From Dipylidium caninum (Eukaryota; Platyhelminthes; Cestoda; Cyclophyllidea; Dipylidiidae): 64,000 nucleotides of DNA. Of the stretch, positions 37,699 to 51,699 are shown one piece after another. The stretch spans positions 806,001 through 870,000 of the forward strand of contig QEYB01001046.1 of assembly GCA_017562135.1 (NCBI GenBank), read 5' to 3'. Numbering within the stretch: position 1 is the first letter of the stretch; each line of letters starts with the position of its first letter. The position numbers and the translations under genes are program-made. The notes under the pieces are model-generated. The model was not told the DNA's origin. It saw only the letters and a list, made by a program, of their open reading frames with translations, and did no database searches.

Positions 37699-37830
37699 TC
37701 CCCTCCCCTCCCCCTCTCCTTTCCCTCGCCCAAATCTCCTCCTCCTCCTCCTCCTCCTCCGCCTCCTCCTCCACCTCCTCCGCCACCTCCTACTCCTCCG
37801 CCTTTTCCAGCTCCTTCCCTATTCCCGCCC
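37699..37830 (+). repeat. TCC pyrimidine tract (right arm)
   Basis: CCCTCC and TCC units, with eight or more uninterrupted TCC copies around 37736-37760. This is the reverse complement of the preceding GGA tract. Confidence 0.85.
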
Positions 37831-40350
37831 CTAAAACCCCTCAACTCCCTAAAACCTTGAACGCACGCGCACCACTTAATCATTTCCGTGGGCTTGCTCA
37901 CGGCTTGATTTACGATCAACTGCGACGTACTGCTGCTTCTGATGCTGAAGCAGAGGCAGCAGCAGCAGTGCTTTCTCACTCGCCTACTCGCTAACTCGTA
38001 CTATCACTCGATTCGCTTCCCTGGTGTTTGCCTGCCCGGTGGACAGTGTTTTGAGAAGGAAAAACTTGCATTGAGAGCAGACGAGGGTGGGAGAACGAAA
38101 AGGAGAACGTGAGCCCACATTTTTGCGAAATGAGAGCAAAAAGCCCTGACCACAATTCTCTTCAAATCGACGTAAATGACTTGATTATATAAGAGAAGGA
38201 CGTAGAGAGGAGGAAGTAGTTCCGATGGCCAGATGAGATTAGAAGTGTGGCTGAGTCTGCGATCGCATGGGCAATGGGGCAGATCAGAAGCTCCAGCATC
38301 AACTGACGTGCCTCAGAGCCCCTTTTTTGGGTGATACCTAGGAAAAATACGTTACCCACCTTAAAGGCGATTCATTGGGGAGAAGTTACGACTGAAAGTA
38401 GTCTGAAATACGCCTCATATCCGCCACTTTCAAAGGCCTCTTTCAATTCGAGAACTGATAACTTTTGTCTCGGTAGGACACAGATGAGCTGAATACGCAG
38501 AAGGGCATCAAACTCCCTTAGTGTAACTGTGCACCTCGAAGTTGCATCGCCTGAAACATCACACAACATCAACATTCGTTTCGACCTAAGACAAAAGTCG
38601 GCAGTAAAAGAAGCAGAACCGGTACCTCTGGGGATGTGACGAGCGGAGTTTCTTGCTTTCCTCCGAAGGAATATCTTTGAACTTGGCAGCCGCTGTGATG
38701 CGCCGCAGCGATCATTCCACTCAGGACGCTAACCGTTAGTAGTTGCCGCCTGTGAGCTCTGATATATAGCGGATTTCTGCTGCCCTCCTCCATGTTTCCC
38801 ATCCAAAAAATTTACAACTTTTGTAAAACATATTACTACTGAATAGCCGATAAGAGTAGCAAGGGACCAACGAAGGATAGCTTCAGTGTCCCGGCTGCCC
38901 ACCCTCGTCCAGGGCGTAAAAGACAATGCGATCTGGTGAAGTTGATAAGGGAGGGAGAGGGCAACATAGAGTCCCCCTCAATGGGCGCCTTAACTGATAC
39001 GCAACTTTATTTGAATTTGGTTACATGGCAGATAGAGCTTAAACACATGGAAGAGTGCTTCGGGAGATATGCGAGCCTCAGTAAAAGTAGACTTGAGACG
39101 AAAAGAAGAGTCGCCAATATGAAACCGCTTGCCAAAACTAGACGACCGCCTCCTCCCTTGGCAGTAACTGGATCCCCACTTTTGCCTTTCTCCCAGTGCA
39201 CGACAGCCGACTTTCTTGCTTCTGCAGCCGTTTGATAGGCACCGCGAAGAAGTGATGATGTGTGTTGGATATGCGGGAAAAGGCGTTGGCTCGGGTGAAA
39301 TTGGCGCGAGACAGGCACCGAGATAATATTACTTGAAATTCCCTCACATATTCTCGCAGCGATGAGAGTCTTATAAATCATAACAACCGAACGAACCTTT
39401 GAAATGTTAATCGGCTTTTGTTTACGTCTGGTTCTGTGACGAAACTCTGTGCCTCTTTTTTTCTCTCTCTCTCACGCGCTCTCCGTGCCTGTGTGCGATA
39501 CACCTGCCAAATCGTTTTCCACCCACCGGCTGAGATGATGGAACTGGCGGTGGAGACGGGACTTACTGTGGCCCCCATGGGTGGGAAAGAAAACAAAGAA
39601 AGATAAACACCCTCACGCTTCGTCATGACTGCTGGCCAGACCGGCGCAGATGAGCTGCTATAAAAGGCCCAGACGATACCGGGGTAAATAGAATTACTCA
39701 AAACGTGGCTTTTTTTTCTTCCTAATTCCACAGCAAAGAATTTTGCTTAATAGTTAAAATTAGGGCGTATTTTGATGCAGTAATTATTTGCACTTTGTCT
39801 TTGTGCTATTAAAAAGCTCAACTAAAAGTAGGGGAGGATTGAGAGATGTTTGCATCTCCCACTCCTCTCCTCGGGCAGCTCGTCTTCTCCGGCCAGCGGC
39901 GAATGGATGCCCTCCCGACCGCCGCCGGAAGGCGAGGGAGAGCTCTGCTGTCCTCATCCCCATTACCATACGGTGAAGGTAATCTCCCTGACGTCACCGA
40001 ACAACACGCATTAATACACACACACCCACACACACCCCAGGCAAGGCGAAGTCGTTTTTTCACCGAATTATGTGCCGCGAAACCGAATAAACTAAGTGGG
40101 TCCCACTTTGGCCGAGACGTCTTGTTTTTGCATTAACCAAAAGGACATAAACAAAGACCCCGGAGCCGGAGGTGAGTGATAGTAGTGGCGGTGGCGGTGG
40201 TGGTGTGGCTGTGTTACCATCAGCAGCTAGCGACTTCTCGTGAGAACGTCAAGCCATTCCAATCCACCGTGGCGCAAATCCTGCCTTTAAGCAATCAAAG
40301 CGTTTTTCAATGAGAATCGCTTGTCCATTCTGTCCCAGGCCACCGGCTCT

Positions 40351-40360
40351 TGATTGACAG
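40351..40360 (+). promoter_or_regulatory. Candidate PBX-MEIS/PREP composite site
   Basis: An exact TGATTGACAG, the established composite consensus for PBC plus MEIS/PREP heterodimers, about 8.5 kb downstream of the Meis stop. One near match, TGATTGACAA, is at 33558-33567. Function is unproven and a chance match is possible. Confidence 0.3.
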
Positions 40361-43300
40361 GAAGATTGAGGACTTCGGTGGTAGGAGTGACTTCAAAAAG
40401 CGCTCGACCCTCCTCCTGCATCCCCTCCTCACCGGCCCTCCCGAATGTGCCCACAATTTTTTCCGCCTTGACATCCACTTTGTCTGACTGCTCGAGTGCT
40501 TGACTTCCCACTCGTCGGGTGGCCACACTGCCATTTGCAGATAAACTCACCGCCGTCCTTTTGAATGCTAGAAAAACACAATTAATCGAGCTTCTCGTTC
40601 CACTTTGCTAATTCGCGAAGGCGCCCCCTTAAATTCCCACTTTTGTAATCAGAAGGTAGAGTGGGGAGAAGAGTGAAGCGGAGCCGGACAACTCGTTGCA
40701 GATCCACTAATTGGCCCCGAGGGTAACACCTGACACGGGGCAACTTTTTGACATCTGGCAAACACATTAGCATTCAATAATACGACTCGGGTAGAATTAC
40801 AACTGTGCACCAGCAGGACTCGTTGCCTTTCTCGCCACCTACCCACCGGCAGGACTGGGCCAGTTTTTGTGCATTAAATAGCCCTAATGGAGAGACGAGG
40901 GTAGAGGAAAGAGGGCGAGAATTTTGCGAGAAAAACTTATTTTTATTTTGCTCTTTTTCACTACTCCACTCAATTCAAACTTGTCACGATCTAATCGGTC
41001 TGTCATCAGTTTGGCCCAGAAGCAGGCACGGCGATAGCGCTGATGAGGGTGATGTTGAGAGTAAAGAGGCAGTGGGGAACGATATCGCGGTTTCCTGTCA
41101 GTAATGTCGGATCGCCAGGGGAATGGGGAGTTAGGAGCTGGCGGGAGTGAGAGGCGACCGCGGGGGGGGGAGGCGGAGTGCCGGGAAGATGAGGACTGAT
41201 GACAGGGAAGGGAAGGGAAGAGGAGGAAAGGGAGAAACACGAGACCAGAAGACCATCATTGTGACTTTTGCGTAGATTCGCTGTTCGAGGTACGACCGTT
41301 GAAAAGAATTGAGTGCTGCGCACTTTACTTGCTCAGTGCGCACGGCCAGCATATCTCATTCATCGGTCCTACCTATTTATTATTTCGAAGTTTGTGACAG
41401 GGGTTCTGGCACTTTCAAGCCCCTGAACCCTCGTCCTCTGGCCGCGGCGCGGGCAGCGCACCACCCGTCGAACACTACGGATTGTCGGAGGACAGTCGTG
41501 GCGGCAGCAGCGGCTTGACTCGCCAGTGAAGTGGTGTCAAATCTCTTTAAAGTCTCGGAAATCGTCTAGAGAGCATCTCCTCGGCTGCACACAAGCATAC
41601 GCGCTGGGTGAAAAGCCTTTCATGCGACAGAACGCGGAATTTAGCTGTACTTCCCGTTTCAGAATCAAGGCTGTTGATCCAAACCCCGACAATATGGCCT
41701 TTTTGAGAGGTCGGAGACGGGTAAGGAGAATGCGTTAGCATACATAGGAACGGAGTTAATTAAACTCAAATAAATATTAATTTACACGAGAATTCTCTCC
41801 ACCCAACGGGATTTGAGTGTCATAGTTTAGGTGCATGATAAATTGCGGCCTGTCAAGATGAAACTTTTCCTCCTAAAACAACTCCCTTCCAGACCTAGAG
41901 TAGGAGAAAAACGAGGTGCTTTTGTCACCAAATCGCCTTCTTTTATGGATGCCTCGCGCGAAATCGCTGCGCCCAGAAGTTGCGTCCACTGCCTGGAAAC
42001 TCTCGCATTTCCGACTGGAAGTTCGGAAATCTTTTTTATCACTTTGCCAGGGATTTTTTGGCTGTTCATCTCATTACGTTTGGTGTATGAGTTAAGTGGC
42101 CATTTGATGGGGTGCTCCAGTGGAAGAACGAAGATGACATGGAATAAATAAAAGCTCTTCGCTAGGAAGACCTCAGCTACTTCGGCGTCCATTCCAACTC
42201 TCCTCGGCCCTCGCGTCACCTACCCATCGTCACTTACGGTTCGGCAGACGAAAGGCGTAAAAAAATGTGACTGATTAAGGCGAACAGAAAGCCTCATCAA
42301 GATGGTGGTTGGAGGGGGAGTTAAAAGGGGACTCAGTGCTTCATACTCCGCTGATGGTCCCCCTTCATCGCTTCACATTTCACAAGGCTCTACAAGCCTC
42401 AGTTGACGCGGCAAATTGGTTGTTGTCAGAGTTACACATCCAGACTGATTTCCTATTCGCTTTCAAAGGCATCCACTCTAGTAAATCTCCGGATGCGAAC
42501 ACGTTGCTATTGTGTTAGGATACGGTGGAGATCGCACGGAGGCGGCTAACGCCGCAGTCGAGAGCAGAAGGGACCTTCCTCGACCGGTTGAAGAGCAAGA
42601 AGCGCAAAAGTCCTGCAATGAGGTAATTTCATGGGAAGATCAACGTGTGTAATCAGCCTTAGCCACCACGGCGATCTCTCACCAGTCGGCCGACTAACAC
42701 TAAGTCGAAGCAGGCCGCCTCCCACGGCTCCCGTTCTCGTGCGGATGCCTCCTTGACGCGGCCCCTGAGCCGTAGGAAGTGATAATTCTAAAACACTCCC
42801 AGTGTAACTGCATCGCACCACTTCTGCAGTGTCTCCGAGGGTTTTTTCGCCCACCACTCCCCGATTCATAAGACGCGACGTTAATGGGCAGCGTAAGAAG
42901 GTCCTGAAAGCGGCAGAGTTTAGGTCTAATGAGTTGCTTAATTTGCTCTCCCAAAAGTGTCGCCTTCCCCACTTCCACGGCCACCTCGTTCACTTCACTA
43001 TTTTGCCAATGTGGTTAAATCAGACAACACGGGAGATGTTGATAACTCCAAGTTCTTCCGATATGGGCGCATTTTAAGAAGACTTCTTGAAATCCTGTGC
43101 TTCTTCCTCCCTCACCACTCACGGTCACCAGAGCCGCTGTTACTTTTTATTGTTGTGTGATGAAAAGGGAAAAGTGTTTCTTCTTTTTCTAATTTTTATT
43201 AGACGCGTCAGTCTGAGTTTCTGCCCCTCACGGTGCCAGTGGTGGCCAAACAGTGGGGCCCACGGTGATGCTCCTAAGATTTGTTGGCCGGGGTAGACAG

Positions 43301-44735
43301 TCTGTGGAAAAAAGTGTCTGTAGCGGTGCCGCCGGGTGAACCATTCCACTCCGACAACAGATGCACAAATCGCAAAGTGCGTGACAAAGTCAGGTGCAGT
43401 TTTTGTACACCGATTTAATGAATCCCAAAGGTTTTCTCGGCCAGAGACATCCCACATTCATCTTTCTCTTACGACTTTTCCACTCAACGACTTAATGCCT
43501 TGTGATGAGTTGCCAGCCCTTCGGACCGCTCTCCTTCGACGGCCAGCTACCAGCGGACGCGCCTTTTATAGCTCATACGCCTCCTGGATTCACTGCCAAC
43601 TTCTGCGCCATTACACGTACCGCGGAGGCCTTAGGCGTTTGCAGTGGAGGCGCCATAGCGACAGCACCATCGGGACGAACATGGAGCCTGACGCCGACGA
43701 ACTAACAGTAACTGCAGACGGTGCGGGGAGAAAGTGTGCGTCGTGAAGCCAAGGCAGAAGTCGTGTCTGCCGCCAACGAGTCGCCAGTCGTGCAGCCTGC
43801 CGGTCCCTAGGAAAAATACGCACCGTCAAGAGAAAGTCACTAACGTCGCCTGAATTGCCATGCATCAATTCTGCTCCGAAATTAGTTGTTATTGTAGGCG
43901 CAGAATACCCCTCGATTTTAAGTGTCACTTGCCAAGGAAAATCATGTCGCCATGTCGCTAAAGAGTCACAAATGCCCTTTTTCACTTTCTTTCCTCGCGA
44001 AGAGGCCTGTGGCTGAACAGTCGGGGTTGAAGATGATGGTGACAGCTGACCGAGAAGCAGGGATCTGGTCATTTCCACTTCCTCGAAATCTTTCCATTCC
44101 GCCTCCGATTGCCACATTTTGTGGTGTGGCTTTCATCTCACTTCATTGATAGTAAAACGTTTTACACTATTCAGACCAGCAAGAGAGGACTTACGACGTA
44201 TCTATGAAGTAGACATGCCTTCTCGTTTCGTTCGGTGAAAAGGCCATATTTTATACTATCGCCCATTTACGGCATCTGCCCAGTTGTCCCTATGACGAAG
44301 GACCGTCGTGAATCTTGCTGGTTAGCCAAAATGAAACCGAATATGGAGAGGGGAAGTTGGTTGTGAAAAATTTCGTAGCCTGTGTGCGTGTCTCTGTGGT
44401 AAGAGTGGTGCTTCAAATGTACTTCCTCTGCGCCACACTCTGACCGAGAGGTAATTCCACAACTTGGGCATGGAAGACATGCCTTTAGAGTGTCTGGACG
44501 CTGTCCCGCCCCACAGTGTACAGAGGCGGGAGAGAGGCAAGACGTGTCTAAGAGCGCCGTTCCTTCTCCTTCTTTCTCCACATTATTACATCGGATGAAC
44601 CAGATGACGCCATCCACCACCATGTCCGGCCGTCTGCGTTGTTGTACTAATAAGAAAGTTTATTCCAACTGATATTTGCCCCCAATTTTATGCATGCACA
44701 TGTGAGCATTTCCCTTACGCACACATGCTTCCGCC

Positions 44736-44776
44736 TGGCATGGCATGGCATGGCATGGCGTGGCGTGGCGTGGCAT
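44736..44776. repeat. GGCAT/GGCGT pentanucleotide array
   Basis: About eight 5-bp units, four GGCAT followed by three GGCGT and one GGCAT, so a single transition has spread within the array. Confidence 0.88.
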
Positions 44777-47729
44777 ATGGGGCTGCGTGTTCCCCTGTCT
44801 GGTGCGGCGGCGCACACCCACACACAACAGGCAGGGGCTGGGGGAAGAGTCCGGGAGGCTTGGGGGGTTAAAAATAGGGATTCCATCCATCCCACTGGCC
44901 CAACCATTATCCTCCATTTTGAATTTGGATGGAGGCGGAGAGGAACAGTTCACTGCCTTGGTGTCCAGTCCAATCCACGTGCCTGTTCCAGAGATGGCCT
45001 GGATGGAGCCAGTGAAAGTGGGCGGCGAGAGAGAGAGAGGATGGGCAACGAAGAATGTGTGTGCGTGTGTGTTTGGGTGTGTGTGTGCACCCTTCATGAC
45101 TTGAAAATGCCCACGCACACTCGTTCACCAATTTTCGCCCCTCCGCTCGCCCGAGCGTCCGCCCGTCCGCCTGTCCGTCCAACCGTGCGTGCGGGTGCGT
45201 GTGCGCAGCTCACAGTGTGGGGTGCAAAGCACACTGTGAACATGATTTAGCTGTCATTTGCACACTTTTAATTTGTTAGTCAAGAACTTACACGCAACTA
45301 AACAGCTTATAGCGATCCTCGATCCAAAATTAAACATGGCGGGGGCCCGTATGTTGGGCGGAAGGAGCGGAAGGTAGCGAGGCAGGAGGGCGGGCGAGCA
45401 GGCGGCCGGACGGGCCATATTTATTACCTGTACCAGAAGTAAGCGGAAAACACGACCACTGAGGGTGTTTGTCAAAATATTCATGTTTTTACTCAGTGAA
45501 GTGGCTTTAACATAATTTGAAAGTGAACCTCATTTTATGGGCAATTTGAGGGAGGAGAAGAGGTTGTTAGTGCAACTCATTTGTCCATGCTGCCGTCACG
45601 CCATTCGTGGAGGTCAGAAAAAGTGGACGCCGCGAAATCATCTGCTAACTGGTCAGGCCCGGACGTCCACCCCATCCCCTAAAAACAGCTGGGAATGTAA
45701 ATTGATAAATTTTTTCTCCCCCATTGCCCTTTTTTTCGCTCCCTCATAGTTGACAGGAACGAAGGCAATTTCTGGCCTGTGGAACGCCCGCAAATGGGTC
45801 AAATCAAGTCCAAAGATTGCTTTTTTAAGTGGTCATATCCGCGTTCTTTCCTATCACAGTTCCAAATGAAGTGTGCAAAACCGCAGATGACCACTTAATT
45901 ACCAAAGGATAGCGAGAATTTCCAACAATCTGCGCAGTAGCGCCGCCAACATTTGTTTTAGAAGAGAGGCGGAATTTTAACGTGTGACAGGGTGGAAGTA
46001 CTTATGAGCTAGTTGAGATTAAAAAACAGGGTAGCGAAAATGAAGACACTTTGGCACTCTTTTTCTACACTTTTAGCCGTGTCATCTGTCACCCTTTGGG
46101 ATACCTTTAAAGTGACATGTGATGGTGAAACGCAGCCATCCTCCTCAGTGCCGAAAGGACAATTCGATCATTTTCTTGAAGCCCATTGCGACATGAGGAT
46201 CAGATCGGCATGCGTTCCAAATTGCCCCTCCGGGTTTTACGGCTGTGTGGCCGCGTTCACTTCATGGCCTGTAGGGAATCTTGCTTTTGCTGGGCCCTGA
46301 CAGCCCTCCAGGGCTTGTGATCGTCGCTCTCAACTGCGAGAACCCCGGTAGCCACTGTGCTTGTATAGAAAACCCCAAATGTACCAGTTTATTTCTGATA
46401 GAGTAACCACACTTCCTCCCGCCAAGCACAAATTCTAGCAACAGCAGTGGCTATGCTAAGAATTGGCGAAATAAGGTTGCTACCGTTTCATTTTAAAAAT
46501 TGGTATTTCTGGTGTCGCCACCTACCAGCTCTTGGACGCTCTTGCGGAGAGTGGAAAATTGTCTAGTCCCCCACTTCGATGGGCAGGGGAATCCGCCTCC
46601 AGACTCAGCGGTCTTTCAGCGTCTTCGGGCGCGGTTCACTTGTTTCGGGCGACAAGGCCCAACTCCGGGTGGTCCTGGTAGCAGAAGTGCTGAAGGATTG
46701 CGGTAATAAATTTACACTCGACAAACACTGCAGTGAAGGGAAGGCGGAGAGGCAAATGGAGGCACCAACCGCATTATATATGCCTTCCTGTCTGTGCGCG
46801 GTAAATTGAAGTTCCGCTGCAAGCCATGCTCGAACAGGTTTAGAATGCCATTTCATCCTCACTTGATAAAATTCGGACGTGATAATGCGGAGGATTCTTT
46901 GTTTCCACACCTGTGTGGCCCCCTCTCGGTGCCACCATGCCAACTACTCCAGTGTCTTTTTTGGCAATTATCCCCAGTCCTCGCGAGACATTTCCCCAGT
47001 AGGCGCGACCTTCGCTCCCCCCAATTGACGCCGTCAGATCATTCGGAAATGCAGATTAGGCCTATCCTGCCGCCGCCGATGGCCTTTCAAGGAATTGGGT
47101 GACGAGGTTCCCTCACGCCACACCATAACACGACATACTTGGGGTAGACTCTTGTCTCATTCATTTCAGAAGCAAACCTTCCCTTTCACAGACGCCTTAC
47201 AGGGAATTTCTCTGTTCTGGGCTGAGAGGTGAAGGGCTTTGACATCTCTTCCATCTCTGTGTGACATCCTCCACTGATGCTGTCTGATTCCGTTAGAGGC
47301 GGAGCATTCCTCACTGAGATCCTCGCTCCTCTTTTGTAAAATCTTCCCTGGCAATAATATTAGACGTCTGAGAGGAGGTCACCGACCGGTACTTCTTTAC
47401 CCACGAAACCAATTCCTAAGAGTGTTCATTTCCGTGTAGAGTAAGTCGCCTTAAAGGATTATGACTGCTTTGACAATTTGTCAAGTTAAGTGACTCTTTT
47501 AAACTCAAAGTTTGTAAGGCCTTGACGCCTCCCCACGTTATTCATTAAGGTCGAGTAGTAGCAATAAAATTCACACCTAAAAACTGCCATATAACAGAAA
47601 GAGACTGCCACCAAGCAAGCTTCTGCATGCCTCGTCCTCCTTCAAATGTCCTTGTGCAGAAAGAAGGTTTAATTACAGGAGGAACGCGCACTAAATATCA
47701 CCATTCCATCCCATCTCATCCCCCCGCCC

Positions 47730-47752
47730 AGCCCCGCCCCGCCCCGCCCCGC
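47730..47752. repeat. CCCCG pentanucleotide array
   Basis: About four CCCCG units. The complementary strand carries GGGGC, the same unit as in 32869-32888. Confidence 0.85.
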
Positions 47753-47892
47753 TTATCAGAGGGGATTTTGCATTCTGTGCACAGACGTCGGAGTAATTGA
47801 GAGGACACCGAGAGTGGTGAGTAGATGTAACTGTCAAATGTTTTCTCTCTCGCATTCTCGCCCTCTTGTCCTCCCTCTCTCTCCCCTTCTTA

Positions 47893-47923
<31 letters not shown>

Positions 47924-48015
47924 CTCTCTTGCTACCTTTCTCCTTCCCTATCTACCTGCCCGTTCCCCTCCATCCACCTAATAAACATGCTTTTCTTAAG
48001 AAGAAGGAGAAACAT

Positions 48016-48062
48016 GGTTGGTGGTGGTGGAGGTGGAGGTGGAGGTGGAGGTGGAGGTGGTG
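48016..48062 (+). repeat. GGT/GGAGGT hexanucleotide array
   Basis: GGT units pass into about six GGAGGT units. The strand is G-rich. Confidence 0.85.
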
Positions 48063-49299
48063 ATGGTCGTGGTGGGGTGTGGTTGGGTGGACGGAACAGG
48101 GCTCTCGGTCCCCCTGTATGCATAATGAACCCGTCCCTTTTAATTATCACAAACAGCTCCACCTTTTCACACGTGTGTATGGGTGTGTGAGGATAATGGC
48201 TGGTTGTCAGAGTGGTGTGTGTGAGGCAGGGGCTTGGGGGAACACAAAGCGACCTGTCAAAGTTGTTGAAACTAGAGTACATCTCAAAGTTTCCCATCTC
48301 ACTGGGTTCTGGGGCGGAGGACAGCAGAGGGGCGCTGGGGACGAGTTGGGCAATCATTGTTGATAGTAAAGGCGTGCAAATGTCCATGCCCATTTGCACT
48401 ACCTAAATCGTCCCCTTTTCTCAAGTAATTTTTTCGGGATTTTCAAGGAAGACGGGAATATCGACGGTTCCCCAGCCCTACTCTATTCCGATGGAGGTTT
48501 TGTTTATTACTTTATCAGTGCGTCACGCAGTTCTCCACTCGCTGACAGCAATGATAAAATGTCATTGGTGATTACGGCATAAGTTGTGAAGGTGTCCGAC
48601 AGTTATAACTCGGTCTTAAATTTGTCTCTCTGCGAGTCTTCTGTTTTGCTTTTTCTCCCTTTGAAAATGCTGGAAGTTACACGGCACAGGGGCGAAGTGC
48701 ACTTGTCGAAGCATTCCACCTTTTCCTCAGTCTGTTACAGACCCTCTCTCCCCAAAATTGGGCGTTAGCAACGAGGATAATGCGTTAAGTGAAATTTGTA
48801 CACGAAGTCCCTGGAAGACAGTGGGCCTTCGGCATTCATGAGGCACCAAATCGTGGAAGGGGTTGTTTTTTCAAAAAATGACACTCGTTTTGCATCAGCA
48901 CCATTAAAAGTGAAGGGAAGCTGGGAAGCCTTACTATCCTCCTTCCTACCTGGCGGTCCCCAGTTCCTCTGCTTTGGCGGTGGAACGAAGGGCTCTTGTG
49001 AGGTATCAGCGCTACGATGACCGCCTCATTTTATTTCTTCTCTCCATATGTAATGTCGCCTACCGTGGTAATTTATTGGCGAGAAATAACACGCAAGGAA
49101 ATGGTTGACTTTGGCATCTCCGAGGCGTTAGACTGGAGACTACGTGATAGGGAAGGAGGCTCTCGCGCCATCTTTCGCAGTCCACCCTAATTATGGGCTA
49201 TAATGTCTAAGAAAAGCGGTACACAGCTTGTCTAAATTTGTAAACACACGTCTACGTCACGGACTGGCCGATGAATCACTGTCCTTCCCCTCCCTCTCC

Positions 49300-49338
49300 T
49301 CCGCCGCCGCCGCCGCCTCCTCCTCCCTCCTCCTCCTC
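49300..49338. repeat. CCG/CTC triplet tract
   Basis: Six CCG units followed by CTC-type units. Confidence 0.8.
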
Positions 49339-51340
49339 GGTCATATCAATGCGGGTTTTGCATTAGTCTGTCTGTCCGTTCTCACATGTCGCCTATTTGC
49401 CAACTAACTCGACATTTGGTGTTGAAAGAACACACATCCTAATCGCTGTCGCCGTGCAAACTCCCCACTTGTGGACTATGAAGCTGCCAACAGCATTAGT
49501 AATTCATGCCCGCACTGCTGCCCTCCTGACGACACTTGGAGGCCATTTGAGCGCACGGCATATACAGTGTACTACTATCGGACTCGTCCATGCCCTCGTC
49601 CTCCGACGGGGCGCCACATCCTCCACGCAGCCTTCTACCCTTACGTGAGTCTGCAACTCGGCGATCTAGTAAGAGAGGAGGCGGTAGAAGCCCATAATGA
49701 GGGCGATTTCATGAGGTTGCCTGCGTTCTCTCTCATCCTTCTCTCCTCATCCGCAACCGAGACGCAGACGCTTGAGGGAGCTGGCTGGTTTTCCTAAGCC
49801 ATATGGAGGCATAAGATCTCGGAGAAGTTCTGTCTCGCCTGCTGACAGTCTGCAAATTGGTGTACAGATGTGGAAGGTTCAATAGTACCTTTTTACCCTG
49901 GAACGACTCAGGAACACTTCCCTCCTGACGACGCCTCGACCACTTCTCGCAGTGGGCGCGAAAACTGCCGAAGGCGACTGCAGCTGAGGCGGCGGCTTCG
50001 TGAAGCCCTACAACAACAACGAAACGAGAGGTTAATGCCGAAATGCGTGGAATATAAACCCGTTTTCGGGGATACAGTTTCGAATGAGTGTAAAAAGTTA
50101 GAAGTCGAGAGATCCGCCATCTCAGAGAAATGACCATTTTTGCGGCCAGGGTCGAAGTCTTCAGCATCTTCTTTTCAAGGTTATGCTTGCCCAACAACTG
50201 AAGGGTGCAATTAAGCGTCTTGGATGAGGAACACCCTACTCCCTTTTCACTTGCCCAAACACCTCTTATTGGCTGAGGGAGAACAAGTGAACTATTCAAG
50301 TTGTTCCCCATCCCGTTCACCACAAATGACTTTGACATGCGTGTTGGTGCCATTTTGACTTTCGTTTCTACAACATCACTGGACTAATTCTTCCGTTATT
50401 GAAGCATGTGACTGCTCCAAAAAAACCCTGCTGTAAGTAATTTTGACTTGCTGTTGCGTCAGCTTGGACTTTCAGTCAGCATTCAATTCCTCGTTTCGCA
50501 GGTATCGTGCCATACTGAGTGGGCACCTTACGAGTTCTCTCTCCTGTCCTCCGGACACTCTAAGCCCACTTTTCTCTGCAATACCCTTTTCTTACCACCG
50601 ATGAACGCCTCAGGACTCGAGGCAGTAATAGGCGAGGTCGGCGCAAGTGAAAAGAAATCCCAATGTCTCTGGCCAAACGACTCAGGTCGACAAGTGGTAT
50701 ACGCTGCCCACAAAGAGGGACGCCTACCAAAATGCATTAACTTCTGGCACTGTTTCAACCTTTAAGCCCGCCGGAGGGCCAGTATCGAGGGGAAGTCGAT
50801 TCGATACATCTGAAAATTAGCCTCACGGAGAGGCTTCCCACTATATCAAAGTAACCAAGCGTCCCTGCTCGGAGGCCTTGAAACTACGGAACACATCCAT
50901 CGTTAATAGCAATCCAAGTTAATCCGTGGGGTCGCGGACTCTTCCACGTCCGTACGACTTTAAGGCGGTGGAGAAGTATTCACCGCCGTGCCTGCCTCCG
51001 CCGTTTCGGGGATACCGGACGAAAGTGAAGATGGATAAGTGGACGGGAAGGCTCCGCTCCAGCAGGGAATCTGGTTTCCATGTTGGAGAGCATGGATTAG
51101 TTTACATGTGTGACTTAGTTGGTAAATTTGTTAGTGATCAGTTGAGATTCCGTCAGCCCTTTCAAGCCAAAGGCATTCACCTAAAAGGACCTTAGCACGC
51201 AGGGAAGAGGTCTAATGTGCTGGAGGCATTATAGAGGACGCGGGGGAGGGTCGAGGGGCGACGTGTTCAAACGGTTGAAATATTCATGCCTCCAAGTGTA
51301 TCATATTTTCACTAGGGCGTACAAAAGAGGGTTGGAAGGC

Positions 51341-51380
51341 GAGTGAGTGAGTGAGTGAGTGAGAGTGAATGAATGAATGA
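51341..51380. repeat. GAGT/GAAT tetranucleotide array
   Basis: About six GAGT units are followed by GAGA and three GAAT units in one 4-bp register. Confidence 0.85.
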
Positions 51381-51699
51381 GCTAATACTTGATAATGATG
51401 CAGTCCTAAAGCGTGATTTATGGACATAAGCAAGGGAGCAAGACGTCGATGGGGATAATTACAACTCCCCGGACCCCAACCCTCCTCATCTATCTCTCCC
51501 TTTTCTAGTGCGGTACTAGTGGATGTTGTTATTACAGATACTAAAAGAATGGGCACTCCAATTGGCATTGGAAAGGGGGTGGGGTGGAGGCTGGGCGGAG
51601 AGGGGAGGGGAAAAAGAGGGCCAGAGAAATAGAGGCAGAGGGGGAGAGGGGGGGGAAGTTAGACATTAAAAGATGAGTCTTTCCTCTTTGACAAGTTGC

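Noticed and set aside
44690..45250. 186-codon open frame
   Set aside because: Runs through the GGCAT array and GT repeats, so the frame is open because of repeat composition.
47701..48062. Possible CRISPR-like or satellite array
   Set aside because: Adjacent CCCCG, CT and GGA/GGT runs are simple microsatellites of different units with no spacers.
49733..50353. 206-codon open frame on the minus strand
   Set aside because: No domain, no splice context and heavily mixed composition. In 64 kb one or so chance frame of this length is expected.
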